Assembly (NCBI RefSeq): GCF_005239225.2
Contig: NC_133287.1
Location: 14,303,493-14,367,492, forward strand
Origin: Populus alba
Taxonomy: Eukaryota; Streptophyta; Magnoliopsida; Malpighiales; Salicaceae
Length of the DNA stretch: 64,000 bases
Reading direction: 5' to 3'
The notes beneath the pieces were generated by a model. That model was not told the DNA's origin and searched no databases. It was given only the letters and a program-made list of their open reading frames with translations. This document shows positions 11,391 through 23,000 of this stretch, one piece after another. Within the stretch, counting starts at the first letter, position 1, and each line of letters begins with the position of its first letter. A program made the position numbers and the translations under genes.

Positions 11391-12278
11391 TGATGCGAAC
11401 CTCGTGATCACGTGGTCACGCAACCCACAATCAAGATTGAGATCTGATCCCGGAAAGCCGAAAGAGGTCTGATAGGAGTGTGACACAATGGAAACCTGCT
11501 TCAAGGCACCAACACTATTGGAATGAGTAGAATGACACCACGAAGCCAGTTAATCTTTGATAAGTCAGATTCAGTTCATTCAAGAACTGAAGAATGCAAG
11601 AATCACTCTCACACGTTAAAACTAAAAAATTCAGAATAATAATCATCAAAGCTGCCGAAATTTTGGCCTACATGAGTTTAAATAGTTCTTGAAAAGTTAA
11701 CCCTAATAGACCCCTTATGTGGACTTATATGAGGTCCACTCAAAACTGGTCCAAAATAAAATGAAAAGCCCATAACTTAATCCAAACAAGCCTTAGATCC
11801 TAGCTTAAAACAAAGTATTAATTAAGCCCAAACAAGCCTTAGGCTGTAGCTAACAAAATAAAATAAAGCCCCTAATATTAAATCCATGTTCTGCCATGAG
11901 AAAAAGAGAATGAACTAAAATAATATAGAACTGATTGAAGGCTTATTTATAGCCTTACACGTAGCCCCTTAATCCTAGAAACAAAAGGAAAAGGTAGCCA
12001 CCATGTTGTTTCCAAGTTGTAGTAGGATTCTTTTGTTTCTTTTGCTGTCCTCATCTCATGGCCTAAATAAGGTTGTATTAGACCCCTCTTGCACATGGAT
12101 AAGATGTACTAGGATCTCCTCTTGATACTCCAATGGACCTTCGAATTCTGACTTGGTGGAAACCTTCAAAACTAATGCATTCAATACGTCTTTCAATGTC
12201 TTTATCTTGGATCTAGTCATTGGTCCATTTGGAACATGTAATCTGTCCTTAGTGGTGTTTCTGGGCTGGTCCGCATCA
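11391..12278 (-). repeat. 5' LTR of the gypsy element
   Basis: This 888-bp LTR has the termini TGATGCGG...CGCATCA in element orientation. It is highly similar to the 3' LTR, with one cluster of small indels near 11750. It should carry the element's promoter. It still keeps the reading frame that, in the 3' LTR, encodes the pol C-terminus (open at 12056-12292), as expected because both LTRs are copied from one template at insertion. Confidence 0.95.
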
Positions 12279-13130
12279 TTTATGCTGGACAATATGCAAT
12301 TTGAGAGGGGTTGAGGTTATCTAGGTTATAGCAGAATAAAACAATCAAGTTAAATTAAATAGATCAGAAAACTATGAAGAGAACAAATATTGGTTTCAAG
12401 TAGATGTCCACCTATGAAAATCAAAACCGATCATTGAAATGATACATTAATTTATATTCTGAATATTTATCTTTTTTTAATGTTAGTTAGTTAACCGATC
12501 CGTAGTGTAACTCACCATAACCATCAAACAACCACAGTGTCCGCACTAGAAATTTAATTGAATGACAGCCTTAAAAACTAGATAAATTGATTAATCTAGA
12601 CACATAACTGGTTGTAGTACATGTTTGATTTGATCAAATATTTTTCCTAAAATTAATAACTTAGATCCGCTATGATTATAAAACTTAGTTGCTTCACAAG
12701 TTTATATACCACAACTCTAGTTTTGATAGCAAACTTAGTAATAGAGTGTTTATAATAATAACTTATAGTCCGCTCTAACAATTAAAATAAACAATCATAA
12801 GAAATAAGCATAGGAAAACAAACATATTTATCATATAATCTGAAAAGAAAAGGTAATATAAATCTCACAGTTCTTGAAATCCAAAGGTTTATGTGTTTTT
12901 GCAACCAAGAAAAAGAGCTTAGTTTTACATGTCTATTGAACAACTAATCAAAAGGAAGGAAGAATGCATGGTTTCGGGTTTTTAGAGAAAAGAGTGCATT
13001 TTTCTTCTCTTTTTGACCGCACTTACTATCCTTTCTCTCTTTCATTTTATTTAATAGGAAACCCTAATCCCCATTTCCTACAAAATAATTCTTTCTTAAG
13101 TAGATAATTTACATTTAAGTATTTCAATAA
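12279..13130 (+). repeat. Repeat A, copy 1 (right part; split by the gypsy insertion)
   Basis: This segment matches, in order, the reverse complement of about 16225-15340 and the plus strand of about 35603-36210. Landmarks: 'gttagttaaccgatc', 'gcttcacaagtttatatacc', 'cttgaaatccaaaggttt', 'aaaccctaat'. The rest of the same copy, only about 45 recognisable bases, lies on the other side of the gypsy element at about 4548-4593 ('aaaggtttagttcagag' matching 'taaggtttaattcagat'). There is no coding capacity. Class unknown; it is probably a non-coding part of an LTR element. Confidence 0.75.
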
Positions 13131-13904
13131 CTTGATTTAAAGGATAATGGAATTATTCAACCATGTAACAAAAATGTGAAAAGACCAAATTGTTCATTAT
13201 TAATATGATAATAATTAATGAATCCCTATGAAAAGATCATAATGCTTTTTATTACTAATTATTTGATTTTTTTTTAGAAAAACAAAACAAATTTTTTATT
13301 ATGGATTGTTAATGTAGTTTTCCAACGTGTTTTAAATTTTTTTAGAACTAGAAAAAATAAAGTAGGTCTCGTTATCAATCGATAGACACTTTCACAAATT
13401 ATTTCATGGAGAGCACCGGAAGTCAACCTCAAAAATGTATAAATGAATATTATCTTATTAGCATCATGGGAAAAGGATATATGATATTAAAAAAAAAAAA
13501 AAGGTAGAAGAAAGACACGCGACATGGCCTTGATATAACTCGGTGAAGCCTAGCATGATTTTGCTCGATAAAGGTGGGAAAATCAATAGTTTATTTGTTT
13601 ATAGGACCAGTCCTACTTAGTTGTTTACGTAATCAACTATATAATTGAGCGAAATATCAGACAATATGCAAAACAATAAAAAAAAGAAAAAAAAGAGTAG
13701 AGGGAAACGAGTTCCATTTCCACTGTAAGCCATTTTGCTTAACCATTAAAAAAAAATACCTAACCATTTTGCTTTAGAATTTGAGGAATGATGAACAATA
13801 CATAGTTTGAAAGTTTTGCTTGATATGTGCTGCATGTAACTCTCAATTTCACTTTCTTCTTAGATTTCAACAAATGGCAATTATAATTTATGAAGTTGGA
13901 AAAA
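13131..13904. other. AT-rich intergenic sequence
   Basis: No gene or clear element was seen. It contains short A runs and low-complexity AT stretches between repeat A copy 1 and repeat B copy 1. Confidence 0.5.
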
Positions 13905-14053
13905 TTTCAAATAAAAATTGGATTTTTTATGGTGCACATTAAATTGTTGGTATAACTAAGTTTGACCACGAGTTCACGAGCTTTTCTACAAAACATGTCC
14001 TCTAATGACATATGAAATTCTCTAATGTTTAAGTCAGCAAGTGTGAGAGAAGT

Positions 14054-14297
14054 ATAGTTTTGAAACCCGACCTGCCCGGGGCTGGAACCAGGCCGGGTTG
14101 AAGAAAAAATGAGGGAAGAAAAAACCAGGTGTGACAAGGCTGATTTGGTGAGACCCAACTGCAAACCCATTGGCTCTTTTTTTTTTACTAAAACGACGTG
14201 GTTTTGATTTTTTAAAAAAAAATTGACCTGGCTGACCTTGTGACTCGATCAAAACTCGAAACCTGGGCCTTGGACCGGGCAGGGTCTTAAAACTATG
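14054..14297. mobile_element. MITE with 9-bp target duplication (Mutator-like or hAT-like)
   Basis: The element is flanked on both sides by GAGAGAAGT (14045-14053 and 14298-14306). Its ends are imperfect inverted repeats: 'atagttttgaaaccc' on the left, and on the right the complement of 'catagttttaagaccc'. The interior is GC-richer than its surroundings (CCCGGG-type words) and non-coding. A 9-bp duplication suggests the Mutator superfamily; an 8-bp hAT duplication cannot be excluded because the boundary base is ambiguous. It sits inside repeat B, and a partial second copy lies at about 59050-59166. Confidence 0.8.
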
Positions 14298-14624
14298 GAG
14301 AGAAGTGTAGTGTGTATGAAAAGAAAAACAAAAGAAAATATATGTACAAAGAGAAAGAGTTTATGGCATAGGTCTAGAATAATGGCACAACCAGTTTTTT
14401 GTTGGCTTTGGCCGGCTTTTATGGCATGGCTAGCTTGCTTTTATGGCCTGGAATAACATGGTGACTTTGGCTGGCTTTTCTATGGCATGCAACAAGCACC
14501 ATTGTCTGCTTCATAACTTAGAATGACATGATTTTAGATTTGTATATTTGTTGTTAGATTTGTATTTCTAGGAATTGTTCTGCTTTCTTACTTAGTGACT
14601 AGATGCATTTACCATGTGTGTATA

Positions 14625-16335
14625 TGATGCAACCATATTATTCGATAATTTTATTAACATTTACCTAGTATTTTGCATGTGTGTTTATATATATATTGCC
14701 TTGATATTCTTTGTTTTATGTTTTGAAGGCACTTTTGGATGTAAGATTTAAAAGGAAGTAAATTGAAGATAATTCAGACCATGTTCCAAACCGTGTCGAA
14801 CTTTGGCAAATTTGACCTCTAATCGATGTTTTGTGTAAAGCTTAAGCTCTAGAGGTCGAAATGAAGTGATTCCATTTGTATTAGAAAGCTTACATCCATA
14901 TCGTTCCATACATATATGGCAAGAACAATAAAAAGAGAAGGAGCATGGAAATCATAGTCTTCAAAGACAAATCTCACGTTCTGACAGTGTTGACCTTTGG
15001 TCATTCCAACTCGAGTATCTTGAGTTAGAGAAGTTCATTTGATGTAATTTTTTTTTTTTTTGAATTTCTGACTCAAAGACCTATCAGCCTACCACATTCC
15101 AGTAGAAAAGGAGCTCATATGAGACAAATGATTTTTCTAAGACGACTCATAGATTCTGCCAGCAAACAGGTTTTGTGAAAAAACAAGTTCAATTTACTTC
15201 CTAAGCATCCAAATCGACATCCAAGTTTCTATTAGGACAATTTAACTCCTCTAAGTCCAAAGTCAAAGCTTGAAGATTTTATGCAAGACTATTTCTTCTA
15301 TTTTTTAGAAAAATAGTTATTGCATTACTTAAATGTAAATTGTCTACTTAGAAAAGGACTATTTTTAAGGACGTAGGGATTATGGTTGGCTATTAAATAA
15401 GAGAGAGAGAGAGAGAGAGAGAGGGTGGCCAAAAGAGATAAAAAAAACTTCACCTTTTCATTCTATACCTAAAATCATGTATTCATGTTTTCTCATGATT
15501 ATTTTCTCAATAGACATGCAAGGCTAAGTTCTTTTTCTTGGTTGTAAGAACACGAAAACCTTTAGATTTCAAGAACTGTGAGATCGATTTTATCTTTTCT
15601 TTTCAGTTTATATGATAAGTATGTTTTTTTTTTTCTATACTTATTTCCTATGATTGTTTAGTTTGATTGCTAAAGTGGACTCTAAGTTATTATTCTAATC
15701 AATCTATTGCTAAGTTTGTTATCAAAACTTGAGTTGTGATATAAAAACTTGTGAAGCAACTGAGTTTAATAATTGTGGCAAATCTATGTTATTAATTTTA
15801 GAGAAAACATTCGATTAAATCAAACATGTACTACAAACAATTATGTTATCTAGATTAATCAACTTATCTAGTTCTTGAGGCTGCCGTTGAATTAAATTAC
15901 TAGTACGTACACTGTAATTGTTTAATGGTTAGGGTTAGTTATACTGCGGATCGGTTAACTAACTAATGTTAAGAAAAGATTTAGTTACACTGCTGATCGG
16001 TTAACTAACTAATATTAAAAAAAGATAAATATTCAAAATATAAGTTGACGTATTATTTCAATGATCAGTTCTGATTTTCATAGGTGGATGTTTACTTGAG
16101 ACTAAGGTTTTTTCTCTTGATAAATTTTTTGATTTATTTAATTTAGCTTGATTGTTTTATTCTATTTACCATAGCACAACCTAGATAACTTCAACCCCCC
16201 CCCCTCGAATTTCATATCATCTAGCATAAACATCTGAATTAAACCTTACTTGTAGGATCGACCCCTTAATTTGTTATGATGGTCGTTGGTTATTATTTCA
16301 CGCCATGGTTGTTGGTGATTAATAGTGTTATCGGC
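14625..16335 (-). repeat. Repeat A, copy 2 (most complete copy)
   Basis: The copy is antisense to the other two. It contains a (GA)n tract at about 15402-15423, a homopolymer C run at about 16195-16204, and the sequence block 'gatcgaccccttaatttg' near 16256. It covers the site where the gypsy element entered copy 1, so it serves as a model of the empty site ('taaggtttaattcagatgtt'...'tatgct' on the minus strand). There is no open frame of note. The ends are set by comparison with repeat B on the outside and are good to a few tens of bases. Confidence 0.7.
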
Positions 16336-16640
16336 ACAAAAAATAACATTCTCCATATACAAAAACTTGTGTGTGTGTAAAAAAAATTACATGAATGAAA
16401 ACTTTGTGCTCTCAACTCATGAGAATAAAAAAATACATAAAATGGTGTGCTAGGTAGGATTAGATAGACTAGATCAACACCATATCTGGGATGGGGTTTT
16501 GGGCTGAAATTCCAACCATTTGGGCTACTCAAATGGCTCGAAAAATTCTAATTGTTTGGGCTTGGCCCAAACGATTAGAAAAATATTTTATTTTAGGAAT
16601 ATATTATTATCATTTACCCCCAAGTATTTTAAACAATTAT

Positions 16641-17569
16641 GTTCGGAATAATTTAACTAGTGAAAATGAGAGATGAAAATACTTATTGTATAAACATTAC
16701 CTTTGTTTGCATTACCGACTATGCTTGCATGAAAAATGTTACTTTTGTGGAGTTTGTTAACATGAAAGTTTTTAATTCTTTATTATCATAAAAAGCATCA
16801 TGTAAGGAGATGTTGCGTTGAATGAAGATCTTGATAAATATTTTTTTTTTAAGTCATGGAGATTTTAATGGAGACATGAAGATCTTATCGTGGAGATGTT
16901 TCGTGGAGATATGTTTGCAAACTTGGAGAATTCAATGGAGATATAGAGATCTTACCATGGATATTTTCATGGAGTCACTAAGAATTTAATGGAGAACTCA
17001 CCGTAAAGATTTTCATGTAGAAACACTACTACTTTATTGAGAAATTTAAAAGATGAAGATACAATTGTAGAAAATAATCTAGAGATTATCTTATTTTAGG
17101 AAGCTCATCGTGGAATGTGCAAACTTGCTTCCTTTCTTGTTCTAGCTGTCTTTTTTTCTTTATAAATAATTATAGATATCCTCTAGCAATCAATCTTTTT
17201 AATTATTTTTTTCAGGGCTTGACATTCCTTAGTGTCATGCCTATGGTAATGGTGGGAGCTTGTTGGGGTTCGTAATGTTTGAACCATTTTCATGGAAGTG
17301 GGTATTGAATATAATTTCCCCCCTTAATGGCAGCCAATACCTTAACAGGTGTGGTGGTGAGAGGTGTTGTCAAGAGCTTAATAAATGTCAGATGATCATG
17401 GATGTATCCCTTGATGTTCCTTTTTTATGCTCTAGCAGGGACTACTAGTGTTGTGGAGATTCTATTATTTAGAAATGATAGTGTCCTTGTTTGTTGACTT
17501 TTGCTTCTTCTACTCAAATATGATTACCCATTGTTCGTTTTATATTTAGAAAAGTCCTATTAGGGAGTG
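16641..17569. other. Repeat-like intergenic stretch with irregular 'tggagat' motif repeats
   Basis: Between about 16800 and 17030 the words 'tggagat', 'gaagatctta' and 'atttaatggaga' recur irregularly every 30-45 bases, like a decayed short tandem array. The stretch at 17215-17569 is GC-richer and directly abuts the solo LTR. It could be a decayed internal region of a gypsy element, but no protein motif was found. Confidence 0.4.
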
Positions 17570-18839
17570 TGATGTGGATCATTCCATGAACACCAATGAC
17601 CCATTACACATTCTAAATAGGCTCATTACTAGGTTCAAAGCGAAGGCATGAAAGAAGCATTGAATGGGCTGATTGTACAAGTTTTAGCCAAGGCTAAAAT
17701 TGGGGATCCTTTAGAGCATAAAAAGAAGGCCTTAGTACATTTAATCTTGTGTAAAAGGGGCTCAATCCACCTTTATTTAGGCTATGGAGTTTCGACAACA
17801 TGGTTGTCAATTTTGTATCAATTTTTGTCAACCTTATTGCATGATGTTTCCATGTGTTTTATGGATTCCTAACTAGTTTTGGATTTCTTATTATGTATGA
17901 ACATTAATTATTTCTTTTAAATATTAGGATTTATTATTTTTATTTTATTTCCTTGTCAAGTAAGGATAAAACACAGCAAGTGATATAAAGAAATCAAAGC
18001 TGACTTAGGAAACACATATGGTGGCAAAGCTTCCTTGTTGTGTAAGGATAATAATTCAAAAACTTAATTGTGTTTCCTAGTATTTGAAGAATATCAAGAG
18101 GTGGCAAAGAGGATCATTAAAGGCAACATCATTTGCTTTCTAAAAGAAGGATAAATACAAGGTTAAGATCAAAATTCTATTCTAACTTGGAAACCAAAGA
18201 GGCGACAACTTCTCCTTTAGTTCCTAAGATTATTGGGCAACATTATAGGCTATAAATACATCTTGTATAAGACCTATAATGCTTTTATTCTTCTTGTTTT
18301 TTCACTACAAATAAAGACTTTGGACTTATGAGCTTTATTTTTATTTTATTAGCTATAGCCCAAGGCTTGTTTGTAAATAATTAATATTTTGTTTTCAACT
18401 AGAATTCAATACTTATTTAGATCAGGGTTTGGACTTATTAGTAAAGGTTTTGGTTAGTTTTTGTAAGTGGATCAATTCAGTTCACAAAGGTAGATTCATT
18501 AGGGTTAATTTCTTATAACTATTTAAACACATGTAAGCCTAAATTTTGGCACCTTTGATGAATAATACTTATGAACTTTTTAGTTTTATCGTGTGAGAGA
18601 GATTCTGGCATTCTTTGGTTCTTGAACAAACTAAATCTGACTTATCGAAGATTAACTAACTTAATGGTGTCATTCAACTTTATTTTAATAGTGTCATTCA
18701 ACTTTATTTCAATAGTGTTAGTACCTTGAGACAAGTTTTTATTGTGTCACATTTCTATCAAACCTCTTTCGGCTTTCCAGGATCAAATCTTAATCTTGAT
18801 TGTAGGTTGCATATTCACGTGATCACGAAGTTTGCATCA
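17570..18839 (+). repeat. Solo LTR of the same gypsy family, opposite orientation
   Basis: It starts TGATGTGG and ends GTTTGCATCA, matching the termini of the 4594-12278 LTRs (TGATGCGG...CGCATCA). Internal landmarks agree in order: 'gctatagcccaaggcttg', 'ctttcggctttcc', 'gatcacgaag'. At 1270 bp it is longer than the 890-bp LTRs, with extra sequence mainly near 17790-18130. The flanking 5-mers (GAGTG and TAGTA) do not match, so no target duplication is visible. No primer-binding site follows. It may be a solo LTR or one LTR of an element whose rest is lost. The frame for the pol tail is present but broken. Confidence 0.8.
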
Positions 18840-19039
18840 TAGTATATACATGTTTTCCTATAAGTAGTTGTAAACTCTATTTATCAAGGCCTCAATAGTA
18901 ATTGGTTTGAGTAGATTTTTCATGTTTAGCATTTCCTTGTTGAATCTCTAGAGATAAGCTCTAATGCTTTTCATGTTCTTGTTGATTGATGATAAAGAGC
19001 TTAGTTATACTTTTTTTAGTTGGAATGCTAAAATTGTGG

Positions 19040-19640
19040 AGAGAAATTGGATTTTTTATGGCCGCATCTTAAGTTGTTAGTATAACTGGGCTTGATCGTG
19101 AGTTCACGAACTTTCCTAATAAAAAGTTACATATTGAAATATGAAATTCTCTTATGTTTAAATAAGTAAATATAAAAAAAGTGGTGTGTATGGAAATAAA
19201 TATACCAAAAAAAATAAAATGAATGAATGGCATGACTTTAACTTTGTATGGCTGTATGTTGGACTTGTATTACTAGAAATTACTTTGTGTTCTTATTTGA
19301 TGTCTCAGTGTATTTATACACCTAGAACTTGAAATTTCTACATAGAAAAGGTGAACTTATCATTAATGAAAAAACTAGTGTTGCCGTTGACTAGTCATGA
19401 TGATGCATACTATTTATGCCAATATTGTGATGAATAGAGTCATTATCACAATAAAATAATGCATGCTTTGCATTGAAAAAGCCATGCACGCGTGGAAAAA
19501 AATTTGTGCATAAAAATCAAATGACAACCTAGAAAAATGCATAAAATAACATGCCGAACAAGATTACACTAACCGGGTCTGTGCTGAATTTTGAGCTGGA
19601 ATTACTGCCAAAACGGCTGGAAAAATACATATATTTTTAG
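19040..19640 (+). repeat. Repeat B, copy 2
   Basis: The first 130 bases align closely with 13905-14035, including 'attggattttttatgg' and 'atgaaattctcttatgtttaa'. Similarity then becomes patchy. No coding frame was seen. It lies just downstream of the 3' end of the FAD oxidoreductase gene (that gene is on the minus strand). Confidence 0.6.
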
Positions 19641-20039
19641 GAAAATGTGTTTATCAAATCTTAATTTTTGCCACCTATTTGTCAATGGACTGCTGTTCGG
19701 TTATCATATGTACTTTGAAAATATTTTCTTAAAAACAGCATAATCAAAATTTGACAGCATATATTAGGCAACTTATAAATGTGAATGCAATCTTCATGAA
19801 ATATTCAAACTAACAAACATCATGGGAAAGCAGATTATTTTGACAATGGTTAGATGCAATAATTTTCATTTATAGTTGCCAACGACGGATAGGGGAAAAA
19901 GAAAACAAAAAATTAAATGTCAAAATTGAAGCACATTCAATAATCATGTTCCTGCATGTACATTCATTCACAAGCTTCTCGTAAGGCATATTCATCATGT
20001 CCATACAAGCTTGCAATGGAAACAACTGAACTGTCGTAT
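19641..20039 (-). other. Probable 3' UTR and downstream flank of the FAD oxidoreductase gene
   Basis: This stretch follows the stop codon on the minus strand. No repeat or second gene is visible. The polyadenylation site cannot be fixed by eye. Confidence 0.45.
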
Positions 20040-23000
20040 TCAAAGAATGCCCTCTTCCAAAGTAGCTTCAGCTGCTAGTTCACCAATGCTTGTACCAGCA
20101 ATATATCCACCAGACCATGCATTCTACAAAAAGGACAATTGATGGAGAATTGATTAATCAAATATTGTTCCTTCCAGAAGGAACTAAATAGAGGACACTT
20201 GTATCTGATCATAGGAATCCATCTCCATAAATACAGTTGTTCCAACATTCTGGTAAAAATCAAAGAGACTAAGACAAGATTATAGAGATCTTAATTATCT
20301 GCTTATCAATTTTCAATGAAAAAGAAATTGATTTGGCCCAAAATTTCACTATAAAAGAGAATTTTTTGCAGGAAAAGCATTCCACAGTGACTGAAGGCTT
20401 GCATTGACTTTACATAGATCTCCAAATGGCAAAACAAAGTTCCTAATTTTCTAAAATTTCACATAATTCATTTATCAATAAAATTTAACATGGACAACAG
20501 ATCCAATCTCAAAAAGAAAAAAAGAAAATATAGGTGCCAAAGGGTGCCTTTATACCTGGAAGTTAAAACCACCAGTTACCCCATCAACATTCAGCACCTG
20601 CGAAAAAATTTAAAATTTGACACCATGAATGGTGATCAGAACTCAAACACTATCCAACATGATTTCACACAGCATTATTAATTTAAATTCTAGATAAACT
20701 TGAGTACAGAAGTTGGAACTATCACAATCACACTGAAGGCTATTTTCTACCTTGTTCACAAAAAAGAAACAGGAACCTTAAATGTCTGAGAGTAGGGAAC
20801 ATTACCTCTCCTGCAAAGAAAAGGCGTGCACATTTCTTGCTTTCCATTGTGTTCAAAGAGATCTTCATGAAGTAAAAAGGAAATCAAGTTGTGGTTCTGG
20901 TAACACTAAAAAATAGAGAGAGAGAGAGAGAGAGAGAGAGAACCTCAGATAAAGGAACACCTCCGGCAGTGACAAATTCATCCTTGTACTGGCCCTACAT
21001 TAAGAATAAAAGCATAGCTACTCAAGAAAGTGACAGAATTAAAAGAAGGGAGCTCAAATAGTTCCTGAGAGTGAACATTCTACCTTTCCTGTTACTTCAA
21101 ATGCACAATGCTTTAAAAGATGAGCAATAGAAACAATGGAATTGTTTGATATGGAGGCCCACAGTGCATCTCCAATCAGACCCTGCATATTAATAACAAA
21201 GAATGGCATGTGCAATTAATATTGTGCTGGAGCATCAACAGATGATAATTTACTTTGAAACACGCAAGCAACCTCTCGATCCACAATATATTTCCAAAAT
21301 CTCTTTGTAAGGCTGAACCCCAATGGCCATGAATTAAGTGCCTTTTGTTTCTGCAAACAAATAAATAATATGATAGAAGTAAAGCAAGATTATCATAACA
21401 CAACCTTAAAGAAAAGCAATAAATATGCCACTACTTGCAAAGCATGAAAATAACTGTAGTCTTGTAGATAATGAGGAACTGGGAAAGGCACATTTGATCT
21501 GCAGAGACTGGAAAAGCAGATTTAATCTGGCTTTTATACAAGACTCAATAGAGTTATTACAAATCAATTCTGATTTCCAGTAGTTGACAACCAGAACTGG
21601 AACACATCATATTCCATTAGGCTTTTCAATAGCAGTTTAAATTAATGCCATAGCATGTTTTCTCTTCTCTGGTGGTTTGGTTATGCATAAAGAAAAATCA
21701 TAATTTTAGAGAAATATCAGCACTTTTCATAGCATCATTAACCAGCATTTGTCAGAGGTCAATCACCAAGAACAGTTCTATGTACTCATGTTACCCTCAT
21801 TTAAATGAACAAGAAATTTATAACACTGATCTACCAAGCTCTGGTAAACCAGAGAGAAATTTGGCTTTGAATTACCCCACTATATTAGCAAAGAGGGTGA
21901 AGGACCACTTCCCAATTCATGAATAACTTAAGACTTTATGGAGCATGCAAAAAGCTTGAGTAGTGAAAACTTAGATCAAAGATTACTGCATATTTATGCT
22001 TGTGTCGATTAAGGATTGACTTCATGTCTTCTATATGAAAATCAGGAACAAAATCCACTGTAAGTGTGCCTGCACCCAAATGTTATCGAGATTATTGAAG
22101 AAAAAAAGAATTGAGAGAGAGGGAGAGAGAGAGTAAAACTTATATTACCTTTGTAACCTGAACTGAACAGATCACGTGCCCCCCAAGCAGAAAGCCGGAG
22201 AATCACAGGCCCACTGAGCCCCCAGTGTGTAATTAACATGGGCCCAACCTGAAATTTGATATCTATTAGTACTTCCTACACTCAAGTACATTTACATCAT
22301 ATCAGCCAGAAAAACATGCCTGTGTAAGGTGTGGTGTGTTCCTCAGAATGTTTTCTAATTTCAGCTTCACTTCAACCTTTGGAAATGTAACCTGAACATT
22401 ACAAATTGAGAAAATTAACACTTCAATATTGATATAACACACTGTAACTTGTGATGAAGAGCAACTTGTTTCATGGTAATCTAGGATGTCTGGACAGACA
22501 TGAAGTTATTTGAGTCCTATCAAAATAATGCATATATCATCCATTAAAAAAAAAAAGTAATTCATTTATATGCTGAAAAATATGAAGTCATCACCTGAAT
22601 GAATAGGAAGCAGGGTATTCAATGTAGAACCTTGAAAAGAACCAATTTCAGAAATGCATAATTTCACACTAAATGTCATGATGAATGGAAATTTATTTCA
22701 TGAACCTGCTGCCTAAGATAAAACATCAAGTACCACAATGAAAGAGATTGAGCACCACTAGAAATTTTAGTAAGTGTTTTTTATTAACAGTAATCTGAGG
22801 GTTCTCATAAGCAACTTCTAGTACAATAAGCAGAGGCCATTCTAACAGTCAGTCCAAGCAATCATGGTTTAAGAAAATGCATAGTCCATGCAACTAATAA
22901 TTACACATTGTTCAGTAGAACTAATTTTGTTGATTACAACTAAAATAGTTATATTAGTAATATCTCAAGAAATAGGGGGAAAATAGGCAGACAATTGTTA

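Larger units (their letters stand above)
4594..12278 (-). mobile_element. Full-length Ty3/gypsy LTR retrotransposon, probably CRM-like, inactive
   Basis: A 7.7-kb element bounded by two LTRs of about 890 bp and flanked by an identical 5-bp target duplication, TTTAT, at 4589-4593 and 12279-12283. In element orientation (minus strand) the order is: 5' LTR, tRNA-iMet-type primer-binding site, long leader, gag, protease, reverse transcriptase, RNase H, integrase, polypurine tract, 3' LTR. Protease-RT-RH-IN order marks Ty3/gypsy (Metaviridae). The pol frame continuing into the 3' LTR and the gag sequence style suggest the CRM (centromeric) lineage; this is inference. By eye the two LTRs differ at roughly 30 substitutions (about 3.5 percent), mostly C/T and G/A changes, so insertion was not recent. 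Multiple stops, a frameshift and an altered integrase catalytic residue make it non-autonomous. Confidence 0.95.
13905..16640 (+). repeat. Repeat B, copy 1, interrupted by a MITE and by repeat A
   Basis: The start ('attggattttttatgg', 'gtataact', 'gagttcacgagctttc', 'atatgaaattctcttatgtttaa'-like) matches 19045-19160. A second part near 16340-16640 shows weaker similarity to 19480-19640 ('tgggctgaaattcc' versus 'tgagctggaattac', both then 'aaaaat...tattttaggaa'). Between them lie a 244-bp MITE (14054-14297) and an antisense copy of repeat A (about 14625-16335). The simplest reading is nested insertion into one older repeat. The second half of the match is less certain than the first. Confidence 0.6.

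Noticed and set aside
12056..12292. 78-codon frame (minus) looking like a small gene
   Set aside because: It is the copy of the pol C-terminal coding segment inside the 5' LTR, not an independent gene.
13907..14252. Overlapping minus-strand frames of 87 and 72 codons
   Set aside because: They fall within repeat B and the MITE; the longer frame arises from the GC-richer MITE interior and resembles no protein.
16195..16204. Homopolymer C run as a polypurine tract (minus strand) of repeat A
   Set aside because: It could prime an LTR element, but no TG...CA LTR boundary or LTR pair is found beside it.
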